Shown here piece by piece: positions 26,911 through 34,383 of a stretch of 45,298 bases of DNA (position 1 is the stretch's first letter; every line of letters begins with the position of its first letter). The notes beneath the pieces were generated by a model. That model ran no database searches. It had not been told where the DNA came from and saw only the letters and a list, made by a program, of their open reading frames with translations. The DNA comes from DASZBR01 sp033763845 (GTDB lineage: Bacteria; Pseudomonadota; Gammaproteobacteria; DASZBR01): NCBI GenBank assembly GCA_033763845.1, contig JANRJR010000056.1, positions 1 through 45,298 of the forward strand. The letters run 5' to 3'. The translations under genes were made by a program, and so were the position numbers.

Positions 26911-27104
26911 AGATTAAAATCAGTCAATGTAAATTTAGCATCGCAATACGGACAGGTGGCTTTACCTGTTTTTTCGATGGGCAAATAAACACGCGGATGT
27001 GCATCCCATAATCGCATGTCCGGCATCGGACAAGATAAAGGCAATTCGTTTCGAGTTACGTTGTAGTGTTTTTTTTCGCTTGCGATAATTTTGGTGTTCG
27101 ACAT
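26907..27104 (-). CDS. Small zinc-finger protein (CHCC/NDUFS6-like)
   Basis: This 65-residue protein has LPLSCPMPDMRLWDAHPRVY followed by GKATCPYCDAKFTL; the C, H and CxxC residues make a single zinc site of the CHCC type found in mitochondrial complex I subunit NDUFS6 and in many small proteobacterial proteins. The bacterial role is unknown. Its first 49 bp overlap the 3' end of lgt in another frame, and its stop overlaps the waaF start by 4 bp, so it appears translationally coupled on both sides. Confidence 0.85.
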   Translation of the reverse strand: MSNTKIIASEKKHYNVTRNELPLSCPMPDMRLWDAHPRVYLPIEKTGKATCPYCDAKFTLTDFNL

Positions 27105-27901
27105 TCAGGTGATTCTCCCAAGCGCCATCGATAAGCGCAGCGCAACATAATAATCCCTATGATAATCATGGGTAAAGACAGTAATTGTCCCATGGTCATC
27201 CAATTAAAAGCAATAAATCCGAGCTGCGGGTCGGGTTGACGAAAAAATTCTGCAATAAATCGAAAGCTGCCGTAGCAAAATAAAAACAATCCTGACACAG
27301 CCATGCGGGGTTTCGGTTTTGCCGAGTAAAACCAGATAATGCAAAACAATAAAACGCCTTCCATTAAGAATTCATACACTTCCGATGGGTGGCGGGGAAG
27401 AGGGCCTGCCTGAGGATAAATCATGCCCCACGGAACATTGGTAACACGTCCCCATAATTCGCCATTAATAAAATTCCCCACGCGTCCTGCAGCTAAACCA
27501 ATCGGCACTAATGGTGCGACAAAATCGCCAACTGCAAAAAAAGGTTTTTTAATATGTCTGCTATAAAACCAAATAGCGAGAATTACACCAATTAGTCCGC
27601 CATGAAATGACATTCCGCCATCCCAGACTTTAAATAAAATTAAGGGATTTTGGAGGAATAGGGGAAAGATATAGAACAATACATAACCAATTCTTCCGCC
27701 CAGTAAGACCCCTAACGCTGCATAGAAAATCAGGTCACTTAATTGGTCTTTATTGACTGGACTTAGCGGATTGTTTTTGGCTCTTACGCCCCCCAAAAGA
27801 TAAGCGGCCAGAAACCCTATCAAGTACATAATGCCGTACCAATGGACTGGCAAAGGGCCTATATGGAAGGCTATGGGGTCGATTTGGGGGTAAATAAGCA
27901 T
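27056..27901 (-). CDS. lgt: Prolipoprotein diacylglyceryl transferase
   Basis: This 281-residue inner-membrane enzyme moves diacylglycerol from phosphatidylglycerol to the lipobox Cys of prolipoproteins, such as MltD here. It has seven predicted helices and the Lgt signature GRVGNFINGELWGR; the essential HGGLIG motif is seen in MSFHGGLIGVILA. The start MLIYPQIDPIAFHIGPLPVH is typical. The C-terminal tail after MLRCAYRWR is hydrophilic and overlaps the next gene by 49 bp. A half-palindromic PmrA-like box (27936-27952) sits just upstream and may also face this gene. Confidence 0.95.
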   Translation of the reverse strand: MLIYPQIDPIAFHIGPLPVHWYGIMYLIGFLAAYLLGGVRAKNNPLSPVNKDQLSDLIFYAALGVLLGGRIGYVLFYIFPLFLQNPLILFKVWDGGMSFHGGLIGVILAIWFYSRHIKKPFFAVGDFVAPLVPIGLAAGRVGNFINGELWGRVTNVPWGMIYPQAGPLPRHPSEVYEFLMEGVLLFCIIWFYSAKPKPRMAVSGLFLFCYGSFRFIAEFFRQPDPQLGFIAFNWMTMGQLLSLPMIIIGIIMLRCAYRWRLGESPECRTPKLSQAKKNTTT

Positions 27902-27935
27902 AGGGGTTTGAAGCTCCTTTCAAAAAAGTCCGGGA

Positions 27936-27952
27936 CTTAATAAAACCTTAAG
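27936..27952 (+). promoter_or_regulatory. Candidate PmrA box upstream of the 28003 gene
   Basis: CTTAAT, five bases (AAAAC), CTTAAG: a 12/12 match to YTTAAK-N5-YTTAAK, the PmrA recognition element known from Salmonella, with a related form in Legionella and Coxiella. A weak -10 candidate TAACCT (27963-27968) lies 10 nt downstream. On the minus strand, toward lgt, it scores 11/12. A 13-bp palindrome (AAGTCC-G-GGACTT, 27926-27938) overlaps its left edge. No PmrAB genes are in the window. Confidence 0.5.
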
Positions 27953-28002
27953 GTTGGTAGTGTAACCTAGAAAGCGTAAAAAGGAGAAAGGGGGTAAAAC
28001 CC

Positions 28003-28392
28003 ATGCCAAAAATATTTTCCAGTGGAGCCATTTCATTCTGGCACGAACCTCAAGAAGTCAGAGACGCGCGCGAAAGAAAACAGCGAGAATACGAAGTGAA
28101 AGAGTTATTGCGAGAAGCCAGTAAAAATAAAGACGCATTTGAAGCTGTCGTTGATAAAGTCTGCTTAATGATTGGCGAAAAACTCATGTCTGGTAAAATC
28201 ACCGATCAAAATTTCACCTTAAAAATTCAAAGTATTATTGAAGGTTTGCGTGGGTTAGCCTGGCCTAAAAGTCAAGCCAGCTATACCACTAAAACAAAAA
28301 CTTCAGATGACCCAAGAGATTGGGTTGAAACGTTGAGGGGGTTGAAAAGTTTAGGATATCGCGTAGACGAGAATAAGCCCTCGAATGCGTAA
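28003..28392 (+). CDS. Hypothetical 129-residue protein, candidate PmrA-regulated
   Basis: The gene stands alone between lgt and mraY, reading against both. Ribosome-site candidates are AAGGAG at 27981 and GGGGGT nearer the ATG. The product is soluble, highly charged and helical (PQEVRDARERKQREYEVKEL, then FEAVVDKVCLMIGEKLMSGK), with a C-terminal segment DDPRDWVETLRGLKSLGYRV. There is no signal peptide, membrane helix or recognised domain. Its own promoter region carries a perfect PmrA box. Together these make it a candidate Dot/Icm substrate or PmrA-regulated accessory protein; this is inference. Alternatively it is a conserved small cytosolic protein unrelated to secretion. Confidence 0.75.
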   Translation: MPKIFSSGAISFWHEPQEVRDARERKQREYEVKELLREASKNKDAFEAVVDKVCLMIGEKLMSGKITDQNFTLKIQSIIEGLRGLAWPKSQASYTTKTKTSDDPRDWVETLRGLKSLGYRVDENKPSNA

Positions 28393-28421
28393 CCTCAACT
28401 CAATGCATTAAAGACTAATTT

Positions 28422-29504
28422 TTAACGTAACTTTAATGTAGCTAGCCCGCATAACACTAATATGAACGTAATAATCCAGAAACGTACAATAACGCGTGGT
28501 TCTGGCCATCCTTTTAATTCGAAGTGATGATGAATCGGAGCCATTCTAAAAATTCGTTTTCCTGTTAATTTAAATGATGCGACTTGTAAAATAACGGATA
28601 CCGTTTCTAATACAAATACACCACCCATGACAAATAAAACAATTTCTTGTCGAACAATTACTGCAATCACGCCCAATGCACCACCCAATGCAAGTGCGCC
28701 CACATCTCCCATAAACACTTGCGCAGGATAGGTGTTAAACCACAGAAATCCTAAGCCCGATCCCACTAATGCGCCGCAAAACACCGTTAATTCTCCTGCG
28801 CCGGGAACATACGGAATAGCTAAATATTTTGCGAATGTCATATTTCCTGTGAGATAAGCGAAAATACCTAATGCGCCGCCCACTAATACTGTAGGAAGTA
28901 TCGCGAGTCCGTCTAGGCCGTCGGTTAAATTTACGGCATTACTGCTTCCCACAATGACTAAATATACAAAGAAAATATAAAATAAACCTAATTCGAGATA
29001 AAGATTTTTGAAAAAGGGAATTAATAATTGAGTATCTGATGGGGCAGAAGCAATGTGATATAAAAATATCGCGGCAGCGAGACCAATAACAGATTGCCAA
29101 AAATATTTCCAACGGCTGGCCAATCCCTTGCTGTTTTTTAAAATTAATTTTTTGTAATCATCAACAAATCCAATTGCACCAAAGCCCAGTGTAATAAGTA
29201 ATGTGATCCACAAGTAAGTATTGTTTAGATCTCCCCATAGTAAAGTGCTTAATGAAATTGCAATTAAAATTAATGTTCCGCCCATGGTGGGTGTGCCCGA
29301 TTTACTTAAATGGGATTGAGGGCCATCGGTTCTGACCACTTGACCAATTTGATATTGGCTCAACCGGCGAATCATCATGGGCCCAATGCATAATGAAATA
29401 GCTAGAGCGGTGAGGGCGCCCAAAATCGTTCGTAACGTTAAATAATCAAATACATTAAAAAAACGGTAATAATGAGACAACCAGTGTGTTAGCCAAAGCA
29501 GCAT
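28422..29504 (-). CDS. mraY: Phospho-N-acetylmuramoyl-pentapeptide transferase
   Basis: This 360-residue integral membrane enzyme transfers phospho-MurNAc-pentapeptide from UDP to undecaprenyl phosphate, giving lipid I. Conserved segments are KSGTPTMGGTLILIA, GFVDDYKKLILKNSKGL with the acidic active-site residues, GSSNAVNLTDGLDGLAILP, and FMGDVGALALGGALG, plus RMAPIHHHFELKGWPE near the C-terminus. The frame is open upstream to 29609, but that part lies in repeat DNA; ATG at 29504 matches the usual N-terminus. It is the last dcw gene here: murD, ftsW and murG do not follow. Confidence 0.95.
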   Translation of the reverse strand: MLLWLTHWLSHYYRFFNVFDYLTLRTILGALTALAISLCIGPMMIRRLSQYQIGQVVRTDGPQSHLSKSGTPTMGGTLILIAISLSTLLWGDLNNTYLWITLLITLGFGAIGFVDDYKKLILKNSKGLASRWKYFWQSVIGLAAAIFLYHIASAPSDTQLLIPFFKNLYLELGLFYIFFVYLVIVGSSNAVNLTDGLDGLAILPTVLVGGALGIFAYLTGNMTFAKYLAIPYVPGAGELTVFCGALVGSGLGFLWFNTYPAQVFMGDVGALALGGALGVIAVIVRQEIVLFVMGGVFVLETVSVILQVASFKLTGKRIFRMAPIHHHFELKGWPEPRVIVRFWIITFILVLCGLATLKLR

Positions 29505-29548
29505 AAAAAAATAATCCTCATGTTTAATGGGGCAGCACCATTTAATTA

Positions 29549-29570
29549 GGATGAAGCATGACCTCATCCC
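29549..29570 (-). repeat. REP-like hairpin A (degenerate foot)
   Basis: Imperfect palindrome with a CATG centre, upstream of mraY. On the minus strand its foot reads CAAG instead of GTAG, and the stem has mismatches, so it is the most decayed copy of the family. Confidence 0.6.
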
Positions 29571-29578
29571 TTGAATTA

Positions 29579-29603
29579 GGACGAGGCATGGCCTCATCCC
29601 TAC
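29579..29603 (-). repeat. REP-like hairpin B
   Basis: On the minus strand it reads GTAG followed by the palindrome GGATGAGGC-CAT-GCCTCGTCC. One arm differs from copy C by a single C/T change, which leaves a G-T pair. It lies 9 bp from copy A and forms an inverted pair with copy C, GTAG feet pointing inward. Confidence 0.75.
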
Positions 29604-29643
29604 ATACACTCAATTCTATAATTACACGTAATTCTATCTATAT

Positions 29644-29669
29644 GGATTTGTAGCTATACGGATTTGTAG
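29644..29669 (+). repeat. Short direct repeat GGATTTGTAG x2
   Basis: GGATTTGTAG occurs at 29644-29653 and 29660-29669, in a slightly longer shared TAYGGATTTGTAG context. The second copy supplies the GTAG foot of hairpin C, suggesting a duplicated element end. Confidence 0.6.
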
Positions 29670-29690
29670 GGACGAGGCCATGCCTCGTCC
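29666..29690 (+). repeat. REP-like hairpin C, abutting the murE stop
   Basis: GTAG foot followed by the perfect 9-bp stem GGACGAGGC / GCCTCGTCC around CAT. The last stem base directly precedes the murE stop codon, leaving no spacer. It might also affect 3' mRNA stability, but no T tract follows. Confidence 0.75.
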
Positions 29691-30872
29691 TTATGCCAAT
29701 AATAATTTCACCTCTAATTCATCACTAAACGGAAAACGTTCATGACCAATCTCTTGATAGGTTTCATGACCTTTTCCCGCAATTAAAATAACATCATTCG
29801 GTTTCGCACAATCAATGGCATGTTTAATCGCACGACGTCTATCATGTTCTGTGACAACGGATTTTTTGTTTTCAATGCCGGCTTTAATTTCGGCAATAAT
29901 ATCTAAAGGATTTTCCGTGCGCGGATTATCATCGGTTAAGATCACAAAATCAGCGAGTTTTTCTGCAATGCGACCCATTTGTGGACGTTTCGTTTTATCC
30001 CTATCACCACCGCATCCAAAGACACACCAAATATTTCCCTGACAATGTTCGCGTAAAGTTTTTAAGGTTTTTTCTAATGCATCTGGCGTATGGGCATAGT
30101 CAATGACTACACGAGAATGATTAGGGAAAGGAATCACTTGCATGCGACCCATGATGTTTTTAAGCTGTGAAACATAATTTAAAATATTTTCAAATTCGAT
30201 TTCCATGATGCCCAGAAGTGTAATTACCGCAAGCAAATTACTGATATTAAATTTGCCAAAAAGAGGCGTATGAAATTTTCCATTGCCCCAAGGGGTATAA
30301 ATATCTGCAGAAGTACCGGTTTCGTCAGGTATAATATTTTCTGCGTAAATTAAGGGTAATTTTAATGGATTTTTATTTAATTCGGTCGACGTGCAATATA
30401 CTGAAGAAGATTTAATTGTCGAGGCAAATTTTAGACCCGTGGGATCGTCAATATTAATAATAGAATAGGGAGGTTTGAATTCCGTAAATAATTTTAATTT
30501 TGCGGCTTCATATGCTTCCATGGTTTTATGATAATCCAAATGATCTTGCGTCAGATTGGTAAAGATTCCCGCAAAAAAATCAGTGCCTTTTAAGCGGCCT
30601 TGCACTAATCCATGTGAAGACGCTTCGACAGCAACAGCATCTGTTTTTTCTATATTAAAAAAATCAATTAATTTTTTATATTCATCAGGACTGGGTGTGG
30701 TGAGTCGAGCCGGTTGAAGATGATCAATTAAACCATTGCCAATCGTTCCAATTACACCTGTTTTTAAACCCGCGAGTTTAAGTGCGTGCGCAATAAAATG
30801 CGTAATAGACGTTTTACCGTTGGTTCCAGTGACACCAATAATTTTAGGTGGATGTGTTATCCGGGGGCACAT
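29691..30872 (-). CDS. murE: MurE ligase lacking the N-terminal domain
   Basis: This 393-residue protein is UDP-MurNAc-tripeptide synthetase, which adds meso-DAP to UDP-MurNAc-L-Ala-D-Glu. The ATP loop GVTGTNGKTSITHF sits at residues 13-26, versus about residue 110 in full-length enzymes (about 490). LTQDHLDYHKTMEAYEAAK (carbamylated Lys) and GCGGDRDKTKRPQMG are intact, and DNPR at 315-318 marks meso-DAP specificity; GKGHETYQ follows. The first ~95 residues, the UDP-binding domain, are missing. The frame cannot extend: a TAA lies directly before the ATG, and upstream DNA codes for the FtsI C-terminus (29-bp overlap). Either the enzyme works without domain 1 or is supplied in trans, or the gene is non-functional. 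Confidence 0.85.
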   Translation of the reverse strand: MCPRITHPPKIIGVTGTNGKTSITHFIAHALKLAGLKTGVIGTIGNGLIDHLQPARLTTPSPDEYKKLIDFFNIEKTDAVAVEASSHGLVQGRLKGTDFFAGIFTNLTQDHLDYHKTMEAYEAAKLKLFTEFKPPYSIINIDDPTGLKFASTIKSSSVYCTSTELNKNPLKLPLIYAENIIPDETGTSADIYTPWGNGKFHTPLFGKFNISNLLAVITLLGIMEIEFENILNYVSQLKNIMGRMQVIPFPNHSRVVIDYAHTPDALEKTLKTLREHCQGNIWCVFGCGGDRDKTKRPQMGRIAEKLADFVILTDDNPRTENPLDIIAEIKAGIENKKSVVTEHDRRRAIKHAIDCAKPNDVILIAGKGHETYQEIGHERFPFSDELEVKLLLA

Positions 30873-32526
30873 TTAATATCCTCAATGCATCGCCCATGAC
30901 TTTCGCAAAGACCGGGCCTGCAATATCTCCGCCAAAATACGCTTTTTTAGTGGGATCGCGCAAGATCACCGCGATAACTAATCGGGGATTGCTAGCCGGT
31001 GCCATTCCTACAAATACCCCATTATGGTGATTTTTTTCATAGCCATGGGGGCCTAAAATACGGGTCGTCCCCGTTTTACCTGAAATAATATAATTGGGGA
31101 CGCGTGCAGCAACTGCAGTGCCACCGCCTTTATCCAATACTGATTCGAGCATGGTGCGTAATTCACTTGCTACCTTGGGTGATACCACTTGTTTAGCTTT
31201 AACGGGGCTGTTCACGACAAATAAACTTAAGGGAATATCTTTACCGTCATTCGCAATGATTTGGTATGCGTGTGCGAGCTGTAAAAGATTGACGGAAATG
31301 CCATAACCGAATGTCATGGTAGCGAGCACAAACGGAGAGTGTTCTGCATTCGGTGCCGTGTGGCCATCGCTTTCACCAGGGAATCCAAGACCCGTCGGTT
31401 GTGTAAATCCAAATGCGTGAATCATGTTTATGAATAGAGTGGGAGGGAGTGATAAAATTGTTTTTGAAATGCCGACGTTGCTAGACACTTCAAGCACTCG
31501 CGTTAACGAAATTACCCCATTATTGTAACCATCGTCATCAATTTTTTTGTCATCAACGGTCCAATAACCTGGGTTGGTATCTACCATAGAATGTGGCGTA
31601 AATTTTCCGGATGATAATGCGGTAGCCATTGCAATTGTTTTCATCGTAGAGCCGGGTTCAAATAAATCGGTAACTGCACGATTGCGATAAATGCTGCTTT
31701 CGCCTGAAGGACGTCGATTCGGATTAAATGACGGTGCATTTGCCATCGCGAGGATTTCGCCAGTTTTAACGTCTAAAATAATAATAGAGCCATCGTGAGC
31801 GCCAAATTCTTTTATACCTTTATCTAATTCATGATAAGCCAAATATTGTAAGCGATTATCAATGCTTAGCATTAAATTATGTCCAGGAACGGGTTCATGA
31901 ATCGTACCTAAATTAGAGACTTCATTGCCGTAGCGATCCTGAATAATTTTTTTCAATCCTGGTGTACCAGATAACCACGTATTAAATTGTAATTCCAAGC
32001 CATCTTGTCCGGTGTCATCAATATTTGTAAATCCCACTAATTGTGAAGAGGCTTCTCCATCTGGATAAAAACGTTGATATTGACGTTCGAGAAATAATCC
32101 CTTGATATTGAGATTGTTTAATTCGGTTTGAATCGCGGGGGAAAGATCGCGTTTAAGATAAACAAAGCGTTTGGATTTGTTTTTTTCTAATTCAAGGTAA
32201 ATGTCATTTGCATCAACGCCAATTAATTTTGAGATCGAAAATAATTGATCTTTTGTTAAAGTTGTTTTGGTGGGGTCAATCCATGCGGCATAAACCGGTG
32301 TGCTGATGGCAAGCGGTTGGCCATTTCTGTCAGTAATCATTCCACGATAAGCAGGAATAACAATTTGGCGAATAGCGCGCTCAGACCATTGTGTTTGTAG
32401 GAAGTGACGTTTGACTACACTTAAATCAACGAGTCGAGCAACTAAAGCTGAAATAACAATTCCCAACAAAACCACAACAACCACGAGCCGCCGAAAATGA
32501 AAAAAGTCGGCTTGTGGAGATGTCAT
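30844..32526 (-). CDS. ftsI: Peptidoglycan D,D-transpeptidase FtsI (PBP3)
   Basis: This 560-residue septal transpeptidase has one N-terminal transmembrane helix (about residues 12-30) and the penicillin-binding motifs in order: STMK (FEPGSTMKTIAMATA), SSN (LEVSSNVGIS) and KTG (ISGKTGTTRI). The pedestal dimerisation domain starts with YRGMITDRNGQPLAISTPVY. It works with FtsW in division-septum synthesis. The 3' end, after YFGGDIAGPVFAKVMGDALR, is normal for the family, so the downstream murE truncation did not damage it. It overlaps ftsL by 4 bp. Confidence 0.95.
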   Translation of the reverse strand: MTSPQADFFHFRRLVVVVVLLGIVISALVARLVDLSVVKRHFLQTQWSERAIRQIVIPAYRGMITDRNGQPLAISTPVYAAWIDPTKTTLTKDQLFSISKLIGVDANDIYLELEKNKSKRFVYLKRDLSPAIQTELNNLNIKGLFLERQYQRFYPDGEASSQLVGFTNIDDTGQDGLELQFNTWLSGTPGLKKIIQDRYGNEVSNLGTIHEPVPGHNLMLSIDNRLQYLAYHELDKGIKEFGAHDGSIIILDVKTGEILAMANAPSFNPNRRPSGESSIYRNRAVTDLFEPGSTMKTIAMATALSSGKFTPHSMVDTNPGYWTVDDKKIDDDGYNNGVISLTRVLEVSSNVGISKTILSLPPTLFINMIHAFGFTQPTGLGFPGESDGHTAPNAEHSPFVLATMTFGYGISVNLLQLAHAYQIIANDGKDIPLSLFVVNSPVKAKQVVSPKVASELRTMLESVLDKGGGTAVAARVPNYIISGKTGTTRILGPHGYEKNHHNGVFVGMAPASNPRLVIAVILRDPTKKAYFGGDIAGPVFAKVMGDALRILNVPPDNTST

Positions 32527-32867
32527 GGGTGAATATAGACGACCTGCTGTGAGTTAGGGAAAACTAAATTGTCATTTTGTTTGGCAGCGCGCTCAATGCG
32601 AGAGGGCGCAACCCATGTATTTTTTTCTAATAATAACTGTCCATACTGCGTTTGAATGTGATTTCTATCTTGTTGAAGGCTGGCTAATTCGCCGACCATT
32701 TTTCGATTGCTATCTGATAATGTAATGACACTTAACGCTGAAATCACAATCGCAATCAATAGCGTGAGTGTTGTGATTGTTTGACGCGAAAGCGCTAATG
32801 CACGTATATGCGCGGGTGAGGTTGCAACAACGATGCCTTGAGTCAGAGCTCGAGCAGCTGCGTTCAT
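32523..32867 (-). CDS. ftsL: Cell division protein FtsL
   Basis: This 114-residue bitopic protein has a cytoplasmic N-terminus, a single helix (LTLLIAIVISALSVITL) and a periplasmic coiled-coil segment (LASLQQDRNHIQTQYGQLLLEKN) ending in VFPNSQQVVYIHP. Sequence is weakly conserved in the family, but position between rsmH and ftsI and topology support the call. FtsL joins FtsB and FtsQ to activate FtsWI. It overlaps ftsI and rsmH by 4 bp each. Confidence 0.9.
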   Translation of the reverse strand: MNAAARALTQGIVVATSPAHIRALALSRQTITTLTLLIAIVISALSVITLSDSNRKMVGELASLQQDRNHIQTQYGQLLLEKNTWVAPSRIERAAKQNDNLVFPNSQQVVYIHP

Positions 32868-33793
32868 ACTGTTTTCTCCACAATTCGTAAAATGGCGCTA
32901 CGAGAGCGCGGGTTTTCTTTCATTTCTACTTCGGAAGGTCGAATCGCGCGACCCACAGTCCGTAGACTTTTCTTCAACGACCGATCCTGAATCGGCAGTT
33001 GACGTAATACGACATCACCGTGAATTTCTTCTTGTATGAACTGCTTAACTATCCGATCTTCCAGTGAATGAAAGCTAATCACTGCGAGTCGTCCGTTATT
33101 TTTTAGAATGTCTAAACACTGGGGTAGTACTTCCCGCAGTACTTCTAATTCTTGGTTAATAAATATTCTCAATGCTTGAAACGTTCGCGTCGCTGGGTGT
33201 TTCTCTCTTTCCCAGGCGGGATTCGCTTTTTTGGCGATTTCCGCTAATTGCAACGTAGTTGTTATTGGCGTTTCTCTTTGTGCATTGACGATGGCGTTGG
33301 CTATTTTTTTTGCAAATCGTTCTTCGCCATAGGTTTTTAATATTTCAGCTAATTTTTCTGGTTTTACTGTTTCTAAAAATTCTGCGACGCTGATTCCTTT
33401 GTCGGGATCCATTCGCATATCCAGCGGACCGTCTTTTTGAAAGCTGAATCCGCGTGTGGCGTCATCTAATTGTGGGGAAGACACACCCAAGTCCAATAAA
33501 ATGCCGCTTATGTTTCCCGTAATATTATTTTTTTCAGCGATTTTTTTTATATTTTTAAAAGAATCTCGAATAAAATAAAAGTTTTTGTTTTTAATTTTTT
33601 GCGCTTCTTTCTCTGCATCCGGATCCTTATCAATCGCAAATAATTTTCCGTTGTTATTTAATCTTTCTAATATTTCTCGGCTATGTCCGCCGCGTCCAAA
33701 CGTTCCGTCGATATAAATGCCTGATGGCTCAATCGAAAGTCCGTTCAGGACTTCTGACAGCAACACCGGGCGATGGTCGAAAACATAAGGCAT
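32864..33793 (-). CDS. rsmH: 16S rRNA (cytosine1402-N4)-methyltransferase
   Basis: This 309-residue SAM enzyme methylates N4 of C1402 in 16S rRNA. The start HRPVLLSEVLNGLSIEPSG, the motif IDGTFGRGGHSREIL, DLGVSSPQLDDATRGFSFQ and DMRMD identify it; AVISFHSLEDRIVKQFI and RAIRPSEVEMKENPRSRSA finish the family pattern. It lies 2 bp after mraZ and overlaps ftsL by 4 bp. Confidence 0.96.
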   Translation of the reverse strand: MPYVFDHRPVLLSEVLNGLSIEPSGIYIDGTFGRGGHSREILERLNNNGKLFAIDKDPDAEKEAQKIKNKNFYFIRDSFKNIKKIAEKNNITGNISGILLDLGVSSPQLDDATRGFSFQKDGPLDMRMDPDKGISVAEFLETVKPEKLAEILKTYGEERFAKKIANAIVNAQRETPITTTLQLAEIAKKANPAWEREKHPATRTFQALRIFINQELEVLREVLPQCLDILKNNGRLAVISFHSLEDRIVKQFIQEEIHGDVVLRQLPIQDRSLKKSLRTVGRAIRPSEVEMKENPRSRSAILRIVEKTV

Positions 33794-33795
33794 GT

Positions 33796-34254
33796 TTATA
33801 AGGCAAGAGATTGGAGTTCAGGGGGGACATCCGTCGTGCCGTTCTCTTCTTCCGCTAACCATTCATCTCGGTGTTTTTGCCAGTGTTGTTTATCCCAAAT
33901 TTCAAACTTATTTCCTTGGCCAATCAGAACAACTTCTTTTTCTAAGTGCGCATACTCTCTTAGTAATGTTGGTATAAGGACACGGCCACTGCTATCGACA
34001 TCGATTTCAGTGGCATGCCCAATGAGCAATCGCTGGATCCGTCGCGTTGCCTTGTTAAAACTGGACAGTGCTTGAATTTTTTGTTCGATTTTTTGCCATT
34101 CATAAATAGGGTAGAGCAGTAAGCACGGAGAATCGGTGTCGATTGTCAGAATTAATTTTTGGCCGTTATGTTGTTGACCTTCATCGCGATAGCGCGTTGG
34201 CAATGCCATACGCCCTTTGCTATCAAGATTGATGCCGTTAATTCCTCTGTACAC
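33796..34254 (-). CDS. mraZ: Transcriptional regulator MraZ
   Basis: This 152-residue protein has two AbrB/SpoVT-like repeats: GINGINLDSKGRMALPTRYR and ATEIDVDSSGRVLIPTLLRE, the DxxGR family signature. MraZ represses the dcw operon by binding TGGGN repeats in front of its own gene, and such repeats are visible upstream. It heads the minus-strand dcw cluster and diverges from ispA. Confidence 0.95.
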   Translation of the reverse strand: MYRGINGINLDSKGRMALPTRYRDEGQQHNGQKLILTIDTDSPCLLLYPIYEWQKIEQKIQALSSFNKATRRIQRLLIGHATEIDVDSSGRVLIPTLLREYAHLEKEVVLIGQGNKFEIWDKQHWQKHRDEWLAEEENGTTDVPPELQSLAL

Positions 34255-34260
34255 GGTGTC

Positions 34261-34285
34261 TCCGAGTTATTCCCACTATTTCCCA
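34261..34285 (-). promoter_or_regulatory. MraZ operator repeats
   Basis: On the minus strand, TGGGA, TGGGA and TCGGA occur with an exact 10-bp period (plus-strand TCCCA at 34281, TCCCA at 34271, TCCGA at 34261). This matches the known MraZ site of TGGGN repeats separated by 5 bp. The third unit is degenerate. It lies just before the mraZ start. Confidence 0.75.
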
Positions 34286-34297
34286 CACTGCGACACA

Positions 34298-34326
34298 TTT
34301 TTACACCGAACGACACAAATGTGCAA
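34298..34326 (-). promoter_or_regulatory. Candidate mraZ (dcw) promoter
   Basis: Reading the minus strand, a weak -35 TTGCAC (34326-34321) and a -10 TAAAAA (34303-34298, part of TGTAAAAAT) are separated by 17 bp. The start point would fall just ahead of the MraZ repeats, where repressor binding could block transcription. The hexamers are weak matches, so confidence is moderate. Confidence 0.4.
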
Positions 34327-34383
34327 GTCTTTTTAAAAACGTTCCCACTTTACGGGATGGCAACGATCCCTTAGCCTAGTGAA

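Noticed and set aside
29505..29609. N-terminal extension of MraY
   Set aside because: The extra 35 residues are encoded by REP-like repeat DNA, and the family N-terminus begins at 29504.
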